A program made the position numbers and the translations under genes. From Achromobacter xylosoxidans (GTDB lineage: Bacteria > Pseudomonadota > Gammaproteobacteria > Burkholderiales > Burkholderiaceae_B): DNA of 64,000 nt. The notes under the pieces are model-generated. The model was not told the origin of the DNA, searched no databases, and worked only from the letters and a program-made list of their open reading frames with translations. Shown here in pieces: positions 12,191 through 21,428 of the stretch. Positions within the stretch are counted from its first letter, which is position 1. Each line of letters opens with the position of its first letter. The stretch lies in contig NZ_CP061008.1 of assembly GCF_014490035.1 (NCBI RefSeq), positions 1,054,001 to 1,118,000 on the forward strand, in the 5' to 3' direction.

Positions 12191-13159
12191 TCAGCCGACG
12201 GTTTCAGCGCGCTGCGCCGCGATCTGCTTCAGATGGTCCACCAGGCGCTGGCAGGCCGGCGTCAGCGGGCGGTCCGCACGCACCGAGTAACCCACGTCGC
12301 CGAATGCGCCGAAGGCGTTGGTGGGCAGGCGGGCCAGCATGCCCGTCGCAAGGAACGGCGCCGCCGCGTCATAAGGCAGCAGCGCCAGCGCGTCGCTGTG
12401 CATGAGCACGCCGATGTTGGTCAGGAGCGATAGCGATTCGACATGCCTGGCCGGCAGGCGCAGGCCGGCGTCCAGGAAGCTGCGCTCGATCGAGGCGCGC
12501 AGCGGCGAGCTGGAGGCGGGCAGGATCCAGATGTGATCGGTCAGCGCGGCCAGCGGCGCGGGCGGCGCGCCGGCCAGGGGATGGGCGGCGCGCGCCACCA
12601 GGCACAGCTCTTCCCGGTACAGCTTGTGGTGGTCCACCGCCACGCCGGAGATCGATGCCATGTCGGCGCCGGGCAAGCGGCCGACCACGATGTCCAGATC
12701 GCCCGTGGCCAGCGCTGGCAGCAGCTGGGAGGTCGGCCCTTCGCGCACGCTGACCTGGATGCCGGGGTGCGCAGTCATCAGGCGCGCAATCGCCTCGGGC
12801 AACAGCTTGGCCGACGCGGCGATGAGCGTGCCCACCACCACATGGCCGCTGGCCCCGCCCAGCACCGCATCGATGTCGTCGGCCATGTAGCGGATCTCGG
12901 CCATCATGGCCTGGACCCGGCGGCCCAGCACCACGGCCAGCTCCGTCGGCGTCACGCCGCGGTTGGAGCGGTCGAACAAGGACGCGCCGAAGAAGGTCTC
13001 CAGTTCGTGGATGGCCTTGGTGACGGTGGGCTGGGTCAGATGCAATTCGCTGGCGGCGCGCGACAGTGAACGGCACGCCAGCACGCGCTCGAACACCTGC
13101 AACTGGTGCAGCTTCAGCTTGCGGCTGAGCGCGTTGGGCGTAATGCGGAAGTCCGACAT
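12191..13159 (-). CDS. LysR-family transcriptional regulator of the 3-hydroxyanthranilate cluster
   Basis: A 322-residue LysR-type regulator. The winged HTH lies at about residues 18-75 (LHQLQVFERVLACRSLSRAA, then LTQPTVTKAIHELE) and is followed by the periplasmic-binding-fold effector domain. Unusually for LysR, the gene sits inside the operon on the same strand, six bases after the deaminase gene and before the dioxygenase gene. It probably controls this pathway, with 3-hydroxyanthranilate, 2-aminomuconate or another intermediate as effector. The effector and target sites are inference. The sequence is nearest the GbpR/CynR-like branch by its overall look, but I cannot place it precisely. 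Confidence 0.88.
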   Translation of the reverse strand: MSDFRITPNALSRKLKLHQLQVFERVLACRSLSRAASELHLTQPTVTKAIHELETFFGASLFDRSNRGVTPTELAVVLGRRVQAMMAEIRYMADDIDAVLGGASGHVVVGTLIAASAKLLPEAIARLMTAHPGIQVSVREGPTSQLLPALATGDLDIVVGRLPGADMASISGVAVDHHKLYREELCLVARAAHPLAGAPPAPLAALTDHIWILPASSSPLRASIERSFLDAGLRLPARHVESLSLLTNIGVLMHSDALALLPYDAAAPFLATGMLARLPTNAFGAFGDVGYSVRADRPLTPACQRLVDHLKQIAAQRAETVG

Positions 13160-13165
13160 GCGCCG

Positions 13166-13603
13166 CTAGCGCGCCTGCGGCTTGTAGGCGACCGCCTTGA
13201 TCTCGATCAGCAGCTGCGGATGCGGCAGCTGATGCACGGCGACGGTGGTGCGGGCCGGGCCGTCGGAGTCGAAGTACTCGCCATACACCTGGTTGTAGCC
13301 GCCGAAATCGTTCATGTTGACGAGGAAGGTGCTGATCTCGACCACGTCGGCCAGCGTCGCATCGGCCGTTGCCAGGATGTCGCGGATGTTTTCGATGACG
13401 GCGCGCGTCTGCGCCCGGATGTCCAGCGTGGCGGTGCCCATCGCATCGACCTCGGCGCCCGCGATGCGGTTGTCGGGCAGGCGCGAGCTGGTGCCGGAGA
13501 CATACAGGAAATCGCCGGCGCGCTTGATGTGCGGATACTTGCCGCGCGGCGTGGCCTTGCCTGCGACGACGGTGGCGCTGACGCCGGGCTGGGGTGGGTT
13601 CAT
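13166..13603 (-). CDS. nbaF: 2-aminomuconate deaminase, RidA/YjgF family
   Basis: A 145-residue RidA-fold protein with the family core [13 protein letters not shown], a trimer-forming mid part with ENIRDILA, and the end [23 protein letters not shown]. In 2-aminomuconate pathways a RidA homologue of this size hydrolyses 2-aminomuconate to 4-oxalocrotonate and ammonia, which fits its place beside the dioxygenase, decarboxylase and semialdehyde dehydrogenase. The start is the ATG at 13603, preceded by AAGGAAG; an upstream in-frame start would overlap the dehydrogenase. The gene follows the dehydrogenase by 25 bases. A general enamine deaminase role is the alternative. Confidence 0.88.
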   Translation of the reverse strand: MNPPQPGVSATVVAGKATPRGKYPHIKRAGDFLYVSGTSSRLPDNRIAGAEVDAMGTATLDIRAQTRAVIENIRDILATADATLADVVEISTFLVNMNDFGGYNQVYGEYFDSDGPARTTVAVHQLPHPQLLIEIKAVAYKPQAR

Positions 13604-13628
13604 CGCATCTTCCTTTGCGTGGGGTGGG

Positions 13629-15086
13629 TCAGAGCTTAATGCAGACATTGGTCGGTTCGGTATAGAAATGCAGCGAATGGCGGCCACCTTCGCGGCCGAT
13701 GCCCGAGAGGCCGCTGCCGCCGAACGGCGTGCGCAGGTCGCGCAGGAACCAGCAGTTGACCCAGGCCAGGCCAACCTTCATGGCCTGCGCCACGCGGTGG
13801 CCGCGCGTGAGATTCTGCGTCCAGACGGCCGCGGCCAGGCCGTAGCGCGTGTCGTTGGCCAGGCGGATGGCTTCTTCTTCTGTGTCGAAGGGCGCCACGT
13901 GGCAGACCGGGCCGAAGACTTCCTCCTTGATGCAGCGGGCGGTCTCGGGCAGGCCGGTCCAGATCGTGGGCTGCACATAGGCGCCTTCATCGCGCGCGTC
14001 GCCGAATACCGGCACGCCGCCGCCGGCCGCCACCGTCGCGCCTTCCTCGCGCGCCAGGGCGAAGTACGACAGCACCTTATCGCGATGCTCGCGCGACACC
14101 AGCGGTCCCATCTCGGTGGCCGGATCCATCGGCCAGCCGATGCGCAAGGCGTCGGCGCGCGCCGCCAGCGCGGCGACGAAGCGCTCGTAGATCGGGCGTT
14201 CGACGTAGACGCGCTCGGTGCACAGGCAGACCTGGCCGCAATTGGCGAACACCGATTGCGTCACGCCGTCCACCGCGGCGTCGAAATCCGCATCGGCGAA
14301 CACCAGCGCCGCGTTCTTGCCGCCCAGCTCGAAGGACACCGGCTTCACGCCCGGCGCCACGGCCCGCATGATGGCCGCGCCCGTGGCGGATTCGCCGGTG
14401 AAGGTAATGCCGTCGATATCCGGATGCGTGGTCATGAATTCGCCCGCCGAGTCCGGGCCGAAACCATGCGCCAGATTCAGCACGCCGGCCGGCAGCCCGG
14501 CTTCATGCGCGACCTCGGCCAGCAGCGTGGCCGTGGAAGGCGTGACTTCGGACGGCTTCATGATCACCGTATTGCCGAACGCCAGCGCCGGCGCCACCTT
14601 CCAGGTCAGCAACAGCAGCGGCAGGTTCCAGGGTGAAATCACGCCCACCACGCCCAGCGGCTTGCGGTAGGCGTAGTTCAGCGCCTGGCGGCCATCCGGC
14701 GTGTCCGTCATGTAGCTTTCCATGTCCAGCGTGCGAGCCAGTTCCGCGAAGGCGCGGAAATTGGCCGCGCCGCGCGGAATGTCGATCTTGCCGGCCCAGC
14801 CCACCGGCTTGCCGGTGTCGCCGATCTCGGCCTGCAGGAAATCGTCGAAGCGTCGCGCGATGCCGTCGGCCAGCGCCAGCAGATGGTCGGTGCGCTCGGC
14901 TACCGGCAGTCCGGCCCAGGCGGGCAGGGCGCGGTGCGCCGCCGCCACCGCGCGGTCGACCTGATCGCGGCTGGCTTCGTGGACCTGGGCGATCAGGCGC
15001 CCGTCCACCGGGCTGTGCTTGTCGAAGGTGGACGCGCCGTCTTCAAAGCGGCCGTCGATGTAGTTGCGCAATTGTCGGATCGTCAT
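13629..15086 (-). CDS. nbaE: 2-aminomuconate-6-semialdehyde dehydrogenase (aldehyde dehydrogenase family)
   Basis: A 485-residue NAD-dependent aldehyde dehydrogenase. Asn154 (SPWN), Glu253 (FELGGK), Cys287 (CGQVC) and Arg105 (IPRGAANF) lie exactly 15 residues before Asn169, Glu268, Cys302 and Arg120 of the characterised Pseudomonas 2-aminomuconate semialdehyde dehydrogenase. Arg120 and Asn169 are the residues that recognise the substrate there. The enzyme makes 2-aminomuconate for the next gene's deaminase. The start is uncertain: ATG at 15086, or a TTG at 15110 adding eight residues; neither has a clear Shine-Dalgarno. 2-hydroxymuconate semialdehyde dehydrogenase is the nearest alternative. 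It is the first gene of the minus-strand operon. Confidence 0.9.
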   Translation of the reverse strand: MTIRQLRNYIDGRFEDGASTFDKHSPVDGRLIAQVHEASRDQVDRAVAAAHRALPAWAGLPVAERTDHLLALADGIARRFDDFLQAEIGDTGKPVGWAGKIDIPRGAANFRAFAELARTLDMESYMTDTPDGRQALNYAYRKPLGVVGVISPWNLPLLLLTWKVAPALAFGNTVIMKPSEVTPSTATLLAEVAHEAGLPAGVLNLAHGFGPDSAGEFMTTHPDIDGITFTGESATGAAIMRAVAPGVKPVSFELGGKNAALVFADADFDAAVDGVTQSVFANCGQVCLCTERVYVERPIYERFVAALAARADALRIGWPMDPATEMGPLVSREHRDKVLSYFALAREEGATVAAGGGVPVFGDARDEGAYVQPTIWTGLPETARCIKEEVFGPVCHVAPFDTEEEAIRLANDTRYGLAAAVWTQNLTRGHRVAQAMKVGLAWVNCWFLRDLRTPFGGSGLSGIGREGGRHSLHFYTEPTNVCIKL

Positions 15087-15116
15087 GTGCAGGGCCAGGT
15101 CGGGATGCAAAATAAA

Positions 15117-15128
15117 TACGTATACGTA
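15117..15128 (-). promoter_or_regulatory. Palindromic operator candidate before the 3-hydroxyanthranilate operon
   Basis: TACGTATACGTA at 15117-15128 is a perfect 12-bp palindrome inside an AT-rich stretch, only 31 bases upstream of the aldehyde dehydrogenase ATG. The 78-base gap between this gene and the acetyltransferase gene must hold the operon promoter. The palindrome is therefore well placed for a repressor or activator; which protein binds is unknown. Confidence 0.45.
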
Positions 15129-15164
15129 CTATATTTTGGATCATAGACAGCGCCCCGTCTCAAG

Positions 15165-15719
15165 TCAATGCGATTCCGAAGCCGTCAGGGTCTGCCATTC
15201 TTCCTTGCCGATGCGGCTGACATGCTCCGTCCGGTAGTCGTTCATGAACTGATTGAACTTGTTCTCCTCGGTGTGATGGTGCTTGAAGCCGCACTTTTCC
15301 TGGGCTTTGCGCGATTTTTCGTTGTCGGCGAAATAGCCGCACCATAGCGCGTTGAAGTTCAACGTTTCAAACCCGTGGCGCATCAGTGCCCTGACGGCTT
15401 CAGGAATCAACCCCTGGCCCCAGAACGGTACGCCGATCCAATACGCGATTTCGGCTTCGTCGTCGGCAATGTCGAAATTGCTGTCCTTCCCCATGAGCAA
15501 CGCCACCAGGCCTATGGCGGTGTTGTCTTCCTTCTTTGTCAAGGCATAGGCCAGTGGCCGCGAAAAAACCGTCTGGATGATCTCCCGGCTATGTTCGACG
15601 CTTGTATGAGCAGGCCAGCCCGCGGCGGGGCCGATCCGTTCGTCGCATGCATACTTAAACAGGCTCGGCGCGTCGTCGGTGTGCCAGGGCCGCAAGATGA
15701 GGCGTTCGGTGCGCAGCAT
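15165..15719 (-). CDS. GNAT-family N-acetyltransferase (RimJ/RimL type)
   Basis: A 184-residue acetyltransferase of the Acetyltransf_3 type. The N-terminus LRTERLILRPW is the classic RimJ/RimL opening. The acetyl-CoA region is EIAYWIGVPFWGQGLIPEAV (about residues 92-111), and FADNEKSRKAQEKCGFKHH follows. It probably acetylates an amino group of a protein or small molecule; the acceptor cannot be told. The ATG at 15719 has a strong AAGGAAGGGA RBS; the in-frame ATG further up lies in the AT-rich intergenic region. Base composition is lower in GC than the neighbours, as is the divergent AraC gene. Confidence 0.88.
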   Translation of the reverse strand: MLRTERLILRPWHTDDAPSLFKYACDERIGPAAGWPAHTSVEHSREIIQTVFSRPLAYALTKKEDNTAIGLVALLMGKDSNFDIADDEAEIAYWIGVPFWGQGLIPEAVRALMRHGFETLNFNALWCGYFADNEKSRKAQEKCGFKHHHTEENKFNQFMNDYRTEHVSRIGKEEWQTLTASESH

Positions 15720-15810
15720 GATTTCCCTTCCTTTCAGCAATGAAAACAGCAGCTGCAATTCTAGGATCCGAGGGTGCAACTGATAATAGACAGAGTTGAG
15801 TAGATTAGGT

Positions 15811-15828
15811 AATTTTGAAAACAAAATT
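15811..15828. promoter_or_regulatory. Inverted repeat in the acetyltransferase/AraC divergent promoter region
   Basis: AATTTTG (15811-15817) and CAAAATT (15822-15828) form a perfect 7-bp inverted repeat around AAAA. It lies 40 bases before the AraC-type gene in a markedly AT-rich 148-base gap between two divergent genes. It could be an operator or simply part of the promoters. Confidence 0.3.
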
Positions 15829-15867
15829 GCGGAAATTCATGGGTGAAGATTTAATATTTCAGCGTAA

Positions 15868-16704
15868 ATGAAAACACTCTCTCAACTCTCGGATACAGGC
15901 ATCGAAGACCTGGCCATCGGCCTCAATAGCTTCGACGCACAGGTGGGTCACCCCTTGGCGTTGGCGTATGTGGTGGTGTTGATCTGCCGCGAGGGCAGCG
16001 CCGAGTGGGAAGTGAACTTCAAGCCGCACCGGATGAAGAAAAACGATCTGCTGGTCCTGGCGGAAGATTCCATCGCGCTCATCAAACGCAAGTCGGATGA
16101 CTATTCATGCGCCTGCTATTTGATGAACCGGTCCATCGCTGCGGAGATTGCGCACGCCCTGCCCAACAGCCTGTTTTCTTTCTTGAGCCGTTCGCCGTTC
16201 TTCGCTGCCGAAAAGCTGTCGCCGCAGTATTCAAAGGCCTGGGAAGGCCAGGCGGCGCTGATCCATGAGCAGTGCGTCACCTACCAGCGGACCATGATCG
16301 TCAACCATGTCCAGAACCTGTTCTTGTGGATCTGTGAAAAGACAGACGGCCTTGGGGCCGGCATGAGGAATGACTTCAGCAGATCGGAAGCGGTCTGCTG
16401 GAAATTCTGGGAACTGATCTCGCAGCACTGCGTGCAACAGCGCGGCGTGGCATTCTATGCAGGGCTGCTGCACATCACTCCGTACTACCTGTCGCAGTTG
16501 AGCAGGAGATTCTTCAACGACGCGCCCAAAACGCTGATCGACAGGCAGGTCGTGCTGGAGATTAAAAAGCGCCTTACCCAGCCCAGGATATCCGTGCAGC
16601 AGATTGCGGAGGAGCTGCATTTCGCTGACGCCTCCTATTTGGGCAAGTTCTTCAAGCGCCATACCGGCGTGGGCTTGACCGACTACCGGAAAGGCAGGAC
16701 ATGA
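15868..16704 (+). CDS. AraC-family transcriptional regulator
   Basis: A 278-residue protein. The last 100 residues form the AraC double helix-turn-helix: GLLHITPYYLSQLSRRFF is the first recognition region and VQQIAEELHFADASYLGKFF the second. The N-terminal ~165 residues look like a cupin-type sensor (WEVNFKPHRMKKNDLLVLAED) but I cannot name a ligand. The start ATG at 15868 has only a weak RBS. It is divergent from the acetyltransferase gene and may control it. Codon use is less GC-biased than in surrounding genes, which may mean later acquisition. Confidence 0.87.
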   Translation: MKTLSQLSDTGIEDLAIGLNSFDAQVGHPLALAYVVVLICREGSAEWEVNFKPHRMKKNDLLVLAEDSIALIKRKSDDYSCACYLMNRSIAAEIAHALPNSLFSFLSRSPFFAAEKLSPQYSKAWEGQAALIHEQCVTYQRTMIVNHVQNLFLWICEKTDGLGAGMRNDFSRSEAVCWKFWELISQHCVQQRGVAFYAGLLHITPYYLSQLSRRFFNDAPKTLIDRQVVLEIKKRLTQPRISVQQIAEELHFADASYLGKFFKRHTGVGLTDYRKGRT

Positions 16705-16786
16705 TGAAGTCTGAAAGGGGTGTGAGCTATCTTATGGCATTGCGGCGCCATGTCATGACCGCTGACACCCATTCCTTGGAAGCCCG

Positions 16787-17281
16787 ATGACTGCTGCATC
16801 CCGACGTATCCCCGCCAAGCAGGCCGCAGCCCAGGCCCTGCAGGCATTCGACCTGACCCAGGTTGCATCGCATCTGCTGCGCCGGGCCCACTTCCGCGCC
16901 GAAGCCCTGTTTGCCCAGGCCTTTCCCGACGAAGACCTGACCCCGCGCCAGAAGGCGTTGCTGATCACCGTCTACCAGAATCCGGGTGCGACCCAGAACC
17001 GCATCGCCGAACTTATCGCGCTGGACCGCAATTCCTTCGCTGAAATGATCGCGCGCATGACCAAAAAGGGCTACGTGCGCCGCAAGCGTTCGGCCCAGGA
17101 CGGGCGCGCCTATGCGCTGGAGATCACGGAAGAGGGCATTGCCCTGTTGGCGCGCATCCTGCCGCAGGATGCCGCCGTGGAGGCGGAGGTGCTGGCGCCC
17201 ATCCCAGAAGATCTGCGGCCGGTCTTCTTGAAATGCCTGCGCCTGATGGCGGGCTTGGAGCCGCAGGACGACGCCGCCTGA
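16787..17281 (+). CDS. MarR-family transcriptional regulator
   Basis: A 164-residue winged-helix protein. The MarR domain spans about residues 45-140: LTPRQKALLITVYQNPGATQ, then the recognition helix region LDRNSFAEMIARMTKKGYV, and the wing RKRSAQDGRAYALEIT. MarR dimers usually repress nearby genes and respond to small phenolic or oxidised ligands. The gene stands alone between an AraC gene and the convergent BrkB-type gene, so its target is not evident. Its stop overlaps a hairpin shared with the convergent gene. Confidence 0.87.
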   Translation: MTAASRRIPAKQAAAQALQAFDLTQVASHLLRRAHFRAEALFAQAFPDEDLTPRQKALLITVYQNPGATQNRIAELIALDRNSFAEMIARMTKKGYVRRKRSAQDGRAYALEITEEGIALLARILPQDAAVEAEVLAPIPEDLRPVFLKCLRLMAGLEPQDDAA

Positions 17282-17298
17282 GAGCGTCGGGTTCAGGC
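17276..17298. terminator. Shared hairpin at convergent stop codons (MarR/BrkB)
   Basis: GCCTGA at 17276-17281 contains the MarR stop, and TCAGGC at 17293-17298 contains the BrkB stop. The arms pair across an 11-base loop. There is no clear T-run, so it is a weak bidirectional terminator candidate. Confidence 0.3.
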
Positions 17299-18210
17299 GT
17301 CCGCTGCGGGTGTCGATTCCGCCGCGGGCGCGCTTTTCCGGCCGAAGCGCAGCGCGAACTGGCGCGTGAATACCGCGCCGAAGAAAAAGATCTGCGCCGA
17401 ATAGTAGATCCACAGCAACAGCGCGATCAGCGATCCCGCCGCTCCATAGGCGGACACCGCCGCGCCCCGGCTGAGATAGACGCCGATGCCCCACTTGCCC
17501 ACCAGGAACAGCGCCGCCGTCACGATGGCGCCCGGAATCACGTCTGGCCACGAGATCTTCGCGCTGGGCAGCAGCTTGTAGATGACCGCGAACAGCGCCA
17601 CCACGATGGAGAAGGAAAACAGGCTGGAGATCCACTCCGCCACCAGGGCGAAGGACGAAGCCGTCCATAGATCGCCGTAATAGCCGCGCGCGGCCCCAAG
17701 CGCGGCGTTCACCGTCAGCGATATCAAGAGGAACAGCGCCAGCACCAGCACCAGGCCGAACGACAGCATGCGGCTGCGGACCATGCTGTGCAGCCCGCTT
17801 TTCTGGTTCGCGGAGACTTCCCACAATTCGTCCAGGCTGGCCTTCAGTTCCGCGAAGGCCGTGGTGGCGCTGAAGATCAGCACGAAAATCGAGATCAGCG
17901 CGGCGATCCAGCCCTTGCCCGATTCATGGGCGCTGGCCAGCACCGTCTGGATGACTTCCGCGCCGCGCTCGCCGGTCAGGTCGCGCAGCTGCGAGAACAG
18001 CTCCGAGCGCACCGCATCTTCGCCGAAAAACGCGCCCGCCACCGCGATCACCAGGATCAGCATGGGCGCCAGCGAAAACACCATGTACAGCGCCAGCGCC
18101 GCGCCCTTGCTGGACGCGCGATGGGTGGACCACTGTTTGGCCGAGTCCATCAACAGCCCGCCGATTTCGGACGGACGCAGGGCGCGCAACAGGGTCGGGG
18201 GCAAACGCAT
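17293..18210 (-). CDS. YihY/BrkB-family inner-membrane protein
   Basis: A 305-residue integral membrane protein with about six membrane segments. It shows the YihY/BrkB family pattern: HRASSKGAALALYMVFSLAP near the N-terminus, a GWIAALISIFVLIFSATTAF helix, and the late GAAGSLIALLLWIYYSAQ segment. The family was once thought to be ribonuclease BN, but members are membrane proteins of uncertain transport role (BrkB in Bordetella was linked to serum resistance). It lies downstream of groEL on the same strand, separated by a strong terminator, so it should have its own promoter. Confidence 0.87.
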   Translation of the reverse strand: MRLPPTLLRALRPSEIGGLLMDSAKQWSTHRASSKGAALALYMVFSLAPMLILVIAVAGAFFGEDAVRSELFSQLRDLTGERGAEVIQTVLASAHESGKGWIAALISIFVLIFSATTAFAELKASLDELWEVSANQKSGLHSMVRSRMLSFGLVLVLALFLLISLTVNAALGAARGYYGDLWTASSFALVAEWISSLFSFSIVVALFAVIYKLLPSAKISWPDVIPGAIVTAALFLVGKWGIGVYLSRGAAVSAYGAAGSLIALLLWIYYSAQIFFFGAVFTRQFALRFGRKSAPAAESTPAADA

Positions 18211-18321
18211 GGGACTCGGCTCGTTCTGGGAGAGCCTTCATTGTAGGGACGCATGCGCTGCGGCGAAACCCGCAGATTGTGCGCAAACGTGTTCTTTGGC
18301 GAGGCCGCGTTGCGGAAAAAG

Positions 18322-18354
18322 AAAAACCCCCGGGGCGAAGGACCGGGGGTTTTT
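18322..18354 (-). terminator. Rho-independent terminator after groEL
   Basis: AAAAACCCCCGG at 18322-18333 pairs with CCGGGGGTTTTT at 18343-18354. Read on the minus strand this is a GC-rich stem followed by T-rich sequence (from the A-runs at 18316-18326). It lies 56 bases past the groEL stop. The symmetric A/T ends also allow some activity on the plus strand. Confidence 0.88.
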
Positions 18355-18409
18355 CGGGATACTGCATTCCCCGGCCGGAGCCGGGGAGGCCTTGCAAGGA
18401 TGGCGGGAC

Positions 18410-20053
<1,644 letters not shown>

Positions 20054-20087
20054 TTAGCTTCCTTCGAAAATTCGTTTGAGGCGGGGT

Positions 20088-20375
20088 TTACTGGACCACG
20101 GCGAGGATTTCGTCCTCGCGGATGACGAGCAGCTCTTCGCCGTCAACCTTCACGGACTGGCCGGCGTACTTGCCGAACAGCACCTTGTCGCCAGCCTTCA
20201 GGTCGACCGGCAGGATCTTGCCGTCTTCGGTCTTCTTGCCGGGGCCGACGGCCACGACTTCACCCTGATCGGGCTTTTCAGCGGCGCTGTCGGGGATAAC
20301 GATGCCCGATGCAGTCTTGCGCTCGTTTTCGAGGCGTTTGACGATCACGCGATCGCCCAGGGGACGCAAGGCCAT
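20088..20375 (-). CDS. groS: Co-chaperonin GroES (10 kDa)
   Basis: A 95-residue GroES with the N-terminal [12 protein letters not shown] strand, the mobile loop [13 protein letters not shown] that binds GroEL, and the C-terminal [16 protein letters not shown]. Seven copies form the lid of the GroEL chamber. The start is the ATG at 20375, with AGGAG upstream; an in-frame ATG six codons earlier is not used in the family. Expression should be repressed by HrcA at the CIRCE element 58 bases upstream and rise on heat stress. Confidence 0.98.
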   Translation of the reverse strand: MALRPLGDRVIVKRLENERKTASGIVIPDSAAEKPDQGEVVAVGPGKKTEDGKILPVDLKAGDKVLFGKYAGQSVKVDGEELLVIREDEILAVVQ

Positions 20376-20433
20376 GAGGAACTCCTGTTGCAAAAAAGAG
20401 AAGGAAATGATCGGTTAGGCCCGGGAACGCTTG

Positions 20434-20460
20434 TTAGCACTCACCGGTGTCGAGTGCTAA
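20434..20460 (-). promoter_or_regulatory. CIRCE heat-shock operator (HrcA site)
   Basis: TTAGCACTC (20434-20442), nine bases, then GAGTGCTAA (20452-20460): an exact match to the CIRCE consensus. It overlaps the start of groESL transcription, so HrcA bound here would block initiation. Confidence 0.96.
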
Positions 20461-20487
20461 TTATAGGGATGATGTTCTAGGGTTCAA
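20460..20487 (-). promoter_or_regulatory. Sigma-70 promoter of groESL
   Basis: On the minus strand TTGAAC (complement of 20482-20487) and TATAAT (complement of 20460-20465) are separated by 16 bases. The -10 element touches the CIRCE operator. No separate sigma-32 promoter stands out. Confidence 0.75.
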
Positions 20488-20696
20488 GGGGGGAGGGCGG
20501 GGCTGTTACATATTTGCGGGTAGCGAAGGCGCAAGGCGTCAGGTTCATTGAGCTTGCCGACTTCGGCCGTCCCAGTGCGCTGCGATATCAGCCATAATCA
20601 ATTCAACCTGGCCCCGCGTGACGGCAGGAGGTCAGTTTCCCTCCCACATGAACCGGTAGCGGGCGGGCCGTAGCGTACTCAGTGCGGAGTATCTCA

Positions 20697-21053
20697 ATGA
20701 CGACACCGGAAGCGCCGGACGACGACTTGGTACGGACCCGCAGCCACAGGCCACGCGACCTGCCTCAGGGCTTTCGGGCTGGATTGATTACGGCCATCAC
20801 GGTATTGCTGGGCTTTTCGCTGGGTTTCCTGCGCTACTGGGGCTTCGACGCGCCGGGCGATTGGAGCGCGCTGTCCGTGCTGCCGGGCGTGTGCTTGTTG
20901 CTCGCCAGCCTGCTGCAGGTAATAGCTCTTTACCGCGCCTTGCGTTTGGAGGATGAAGCCGAGAATGAATACCGCAAAACCGTGCGATGGTTCATCGCGT
21001 CGGCGATCCTGCTGTTGCTGGGGCTGACAGCGGCGTTGTGGGAGGTGGCGTAA
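20697..21053 (+). CDS. Small membrane protein of unknown function
   Basis: A 118-residue protein with a charged N-terminus (about 25 residues) and three predicted membrane helices near residues 27-47, 57-79 and 95-115. A Glu/Asp-rich loop (RLEDEAENEYRK) lies between helices two and three. I do not recognise a family beyond a general small integral membrane protein. The start is the ATG at 20697, with CGGAG eight bases upstream; an in-frame GTG at 20682 is possible but lacks a better site. It is divergent from groES and alone. Confidence 0.72.
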   Translation: MTTPEAPDDDLVRTRSHRPRDLPQGFRAGLITAITVLLGFSLGFLRYWGFDAPGDWSALSVLPGVCLLLASLLQVIALYRALRLEDEAENEYRKTVRWFIASAILLLLGLTAALWEVA

Positions 21054-21066
21054 TCAAGAGAGGGAT

Positions 21067-21138
21067 TGGAGCGGGTAAAGGAGGGAATCGAACCTTCGGG
21101 AATCGAACCTTCGCCTGAAGCTTGGGAAGCCGCTGTTT
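21067..21138 (-). pseudogene. Decayed tRNA-Gly(CCC)-like fragment
   Basis: Read on the minus strand the 3' part looks like a tRNA: anticodon loop region GGCTTCCCAAGC (anticodon CCC), T-arm GGTTCGATTCCC, acceptor TTTACCCGC and an encoded CCA ending at 21067. The T-arm block is duplicated in tandem. No 5' half able to pair with the acceptor is found at the right distance, and the anticodon stem pairs poorly. It is probably a remnant, perhaps left by recombination at a tRNA 3' end, and not a working tRNA. Confidence 0.6.
21083..21112. repeat. Perfect 15-bp tandem duplication in the tRNA T-arm
   Basis: GGGAATCGAACCTTC occurs at 21083-21097 and again at 21098-21112 with no gap and no mismatch. 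On the minus strand the unit carries the TTCGATTCCC T-loop block. Confidence 0.95.
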
Positions 21139-21190
21139 CTTGGGCGCGGCCCGCGCTGCCAATCCGCTTGACGACAGACCTTGCAATATG

Positions 21191-21229
21191 AACGGGAGGC
21201 TCGAATTGGAGTCATCCCGTTTTTTTTTT
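21191..21229 (+). terminator. Terminator-like hairpin with T10 tail
   Basis: AACGGGA (21191-21197) pairs with TCCCGTT (21215-21221), with an inner GGCTC/GAGTC stem using one wobble pair and a bulged A. A run of Ts to 21229 follows. It could end transcription from the small membrane-protein gene. Confidence 0.65.
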
Positions 21230-21428
21230 CGGACTAAAGCCGGGCCCACGAGCCGCGCTTGTCGCCGGCAAATTAGGGTTATCCGGAATTCTTTATGCTT
21301 AAACTTTTGTGAAGAATGAGCGGCAGATATAGGGCCGCCGCTGCATGAGGCATCGAGGCGGTTCACAGTGGTGCGGCATGACGCACCGGGCGCGGGATCG
21401 CGGGGTGAGCCCCCAAAAGGAGAATCGC

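Larger units (their letters stand above)
21054..21428. other. 375-base gap with tRNA remnant and terminator-like hairpin
   Basis: No protein gene is supported here. The gap holds a broken tRNA-Gly(CCC)-like 3' portion on the minus strand, a perfect 15-bp tandem duplication inside it, a T-rich hairpin at 21191-21229 and the leader of the Bug gene. Confidence 0.7.

Noticed and set aside
21067..21185. A functional tRNA-Gly gene
   Set aside because: The 5' acceptor strand and D-arm at the right distance are missing, the anticodon stem pairs badly and the T-arm is duplicated.
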